Source: Sisyra terminalis
Taxonomy: Eukaryota > Arthropoda > Insecta > Neuroptera > Sisyridae
DNA length: 64,000 bases
Assembly: GCA_958496175.1 (NCBI GenBank)
Contig: OY292275.1
Location: 33,805,701-33,869,700 of the forward strand
Direction: 5' to 3'
This document shows positions 62,001 through 64,000 of this stretch, one piece after another; positions within the stretch are counted from its first letter, which is position 1, and every line of letters starts with the position of its first letter. The notes under the pieces were generated by a model that made no database searches, was not told the origin of the DNA, and saw only the letters and a program-made list of their open reading frames with translations. The translations under genes were made by a program, and so were the position numbers.

Positions 62001-63800
62001 TATTTAATAAATAATAGAAAGTATATTGTAGTGGCTTTATTCAACAAAAAAATTAATATGTAAAAATACTATAATTATTTTGTTTCTTTAATTTTTGAGT
62101 GTCTAGAAAAGACTGAACCACACAAGGAAAGGAAATAAGTTTTCTGTTCTAATTTTTATTTTTCTAAACTAAAAAATATAGAGTTAACTAAATATAACTG
62201 TCATAAAAATTTTCTCAAAGAAATTCATTCGTAGAATTTAGAGTAGCTGAAATTTTTCCACTTTAAACTAATTTCAATGTAGTACCTAGAAATTTCTTGA
62301 TGATATTAAACAATTATTCTTTTTTGCAAATTAAGAAAAAAATTTCTAAAAAAAATGAATTTGTTCAGACAATCAGGTGAATCACGTATCTAAATTTATG
62401 CAAATGAATGGTAGATACGTCGACAACTTGCCAAAAGATATACTTATAAAAATGCATATTTCATATTTATACATATAACTATAAAACTATATCTTTCCTC
62501 CTTATTATAAAATTAATGTGATTTTTATAGTGAGAATGTTTATTGCTGAAAAGAAATTTAAGAACTAATTTAACATTTAGTAAAATAGTATTAATATTTT
62601 GTTTATAGAAAATATTTTAGGCATATATGTGTAATAATTAAGTATGATTATCAAAAATGTGTTAATAGATTCTATTTCTAAAGCTATATGAATGTAATTA
62701 ATAAAATGTGATTTTTTTTAATTCTATTTTTTTAATAATTGGGTTTTTCATGCTTTTATCTTGAATTATTTTTTTTGTCAGCCAATATAAAGAAAAATTA
62801 TAGATTACTTAAAAATATGAGTATATGCAATTATAAGTACACGTATGTATTGGTTACAATATTATTATGACTTTTATATTTCTATCATATTCGTATATGT
62901 AAGTATCCGTAAATATATGTACAAGTAGTTCTACATACAAAATAAGAAATATAATTGATTATTATTTCAAAAAATTAAACATTTATTTGGAATAACATAA
63001 ATATTAATTAGAAGTATCTAGTTAAATGTTAATACCTTACTTAATGTCTGTTTGAAAAAAATAGTTTTAAGATAAAGGTGTGTTGAAACCCAATTAAAAA
63101 AATTTATTCAACGTAAGGAAATACTCCAATCTATAGACATACTGATAAAAATATACAAATATTTAATCAGTATTCAGTATTGTATATATAAATTTCTATG
63201 TTGTTAGAAGATAAACTATTTTAAATGACCAAAAACCCCATTACATTGTTGTATTAATTATTGTCATCGTGGATGTAATCAATGCAATACAAAAATATAT
63301 TTCTTCAGATACATTCCTTCGCAAACAAAAGAATATTAATTTTGCTAATCCAATATTATATATTTGTTATAGCGAAAATTGGGAGCAAACTATTGATGTA
63401 AATTATATGTAAGTAATGTGAAATTATTGTTAATATTGTATTTAACAAATTCAATAATTGATCTATTATTTCCGCCTCGTCCTAAAACAAATGCATGTAT
63501 GAATTCTAAACTTCAATTGTAAAAATGTAAACTTGTATTTATTTTCGTAGATATTAATTTTAAAAAAACCTTTTACTTGTAATATTATATATTTTAATGT
63601 TATACTTCTCTTCCTTTAAAAATAAATCAATCAAATTTGTGAAATCCAAATTGAGATTCTATTTTTCACCTTTCTTTTCAGTACTTAATTTTTAATTTGA
63701 AAACCATTTCAAACTTCTGATACTATTTAATTTTCGACGAATGGTTGAAGTCTTTATTATTTCGCATCAAAGACAAACATAAAGGAAATACAATTCAAAA
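62001..63800. other. AT-rich 3' flank of Epac, nothing recognised
   Basis: No coding similarity or defined repeat on either strand. It may be partly Epac 3' UTR or intergenic DNA. Confidence 0.45.
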
Positions 63801-63804
63801 AATG

Positions 63805-64000
63805 CGGAGCAGTCAAAGATACTTTGAGTAAGTATCAAATACTAAAAAAGTTACTTTTTTAAAAAGTATCCAAAGGTAGGTACTTTAGGTATCTAGTTAT
63901 TCTTAAAAAAAAGACTAAAATACTTATCTTAAGTTCCTTTTTAAGATACTTAAAAATAGATTTCTTCAGTTGTTAGTTTGTATACTAGGTCTGTACTAAG
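63805..64000. repeat. Possible transposon end at the window edge
   Basis: GAGCAGTCAAAGATACTTTG and several AGTATC/GATACTT words in both orientations suggest the start of an inverted-repeat element cut by the window end. Too little is visible to classify it. Confidence 0.25.

Noticed and set aside
1..64000. CRISPR arrays, operons, ribosome-binding sites or a bacterial/viral island
   Set aside because: No regularly spaced identical repeats with unique spacers, no compact coding, and no viral structural or replication genes were seen; all coding signal is one spliced animal gene plus transposon relics.

Overview
The window is AT-rich eukaryotic nuclear DNA, most likely from an insect; the order cannot be fixed from the sequence. 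The evidence is one multi-exon gene with long introns and GT-AG splice sites, a high load of decayed transposons, and a protein that follows the Epac family exon by exon. No prokaryotic features, rRNA genes, CRISPR arrays or functional tRNA genes were seen.

The only host gene recognised is Epac (RAPGEF3/4 type), the cAMP-activated guanine nucleotide exchange factor for Rap GTPases, on the + strand from 19650 to the stop codon at 61195-61197. Fifteen coding exons with consistent phases give 923 codons plus stop: the C-terminal half of cAMP-binding domain A, a proline-rich linker, DEP, cAMP-binding domain B, REM, RA and the CDC25 catalytic domain. The N-terminal half of cAMP-binding domain A was not found and probably lies upstream of the window. 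A possible alternative first exon with upstream ORFs lies at about 690-1036. Exon 1 is followed by a 33 kb intron; the other 14 exons lie in 52.8-61.2 kb. The intron at 57821-59469 has no usable in-frame GT donor but carries textbook U12-type AT-AC signals (ATATCCTTT donor, TTCCTTAAC branch site, terminal AC), and using them restores the conserved reading frame.

The rest (1-19.6 kb, the large first intron and the 3' flank) is a transposon graveyard. It holds a tRNA-derived SINE family (about eight copies or pieces); an element with a THAP-type zinc-finger coding segment (P-element superfamily) present as an inverted pair at 48984-49777 and a partial copy at 6690-6975; short hAT-like elements with target-site duplications (58902-59241, 14742-14986, 45814-46071, 46512-46824); a MITE family with GTCAAAT-containing inverted repeats; an 0.9 kb palindromic element made of roughly 140 bp subunits; a perfect spacerless 134 bp palindrome; and truncated non-LTR retrotransposon pieces (minus strand 16.6-17.5 kb, plus strand 23.6 kb and 35.5-36.4 kb).

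The points most worth a second look are the AT-AC intron in Epac, the candidate upstream first exon, the THAP foldback element, the perfect palindrome, and six exact CRE octamers (TGACGTCA) in and upstream of a cAMP-effector gene, two of them brought in by the THAP element.
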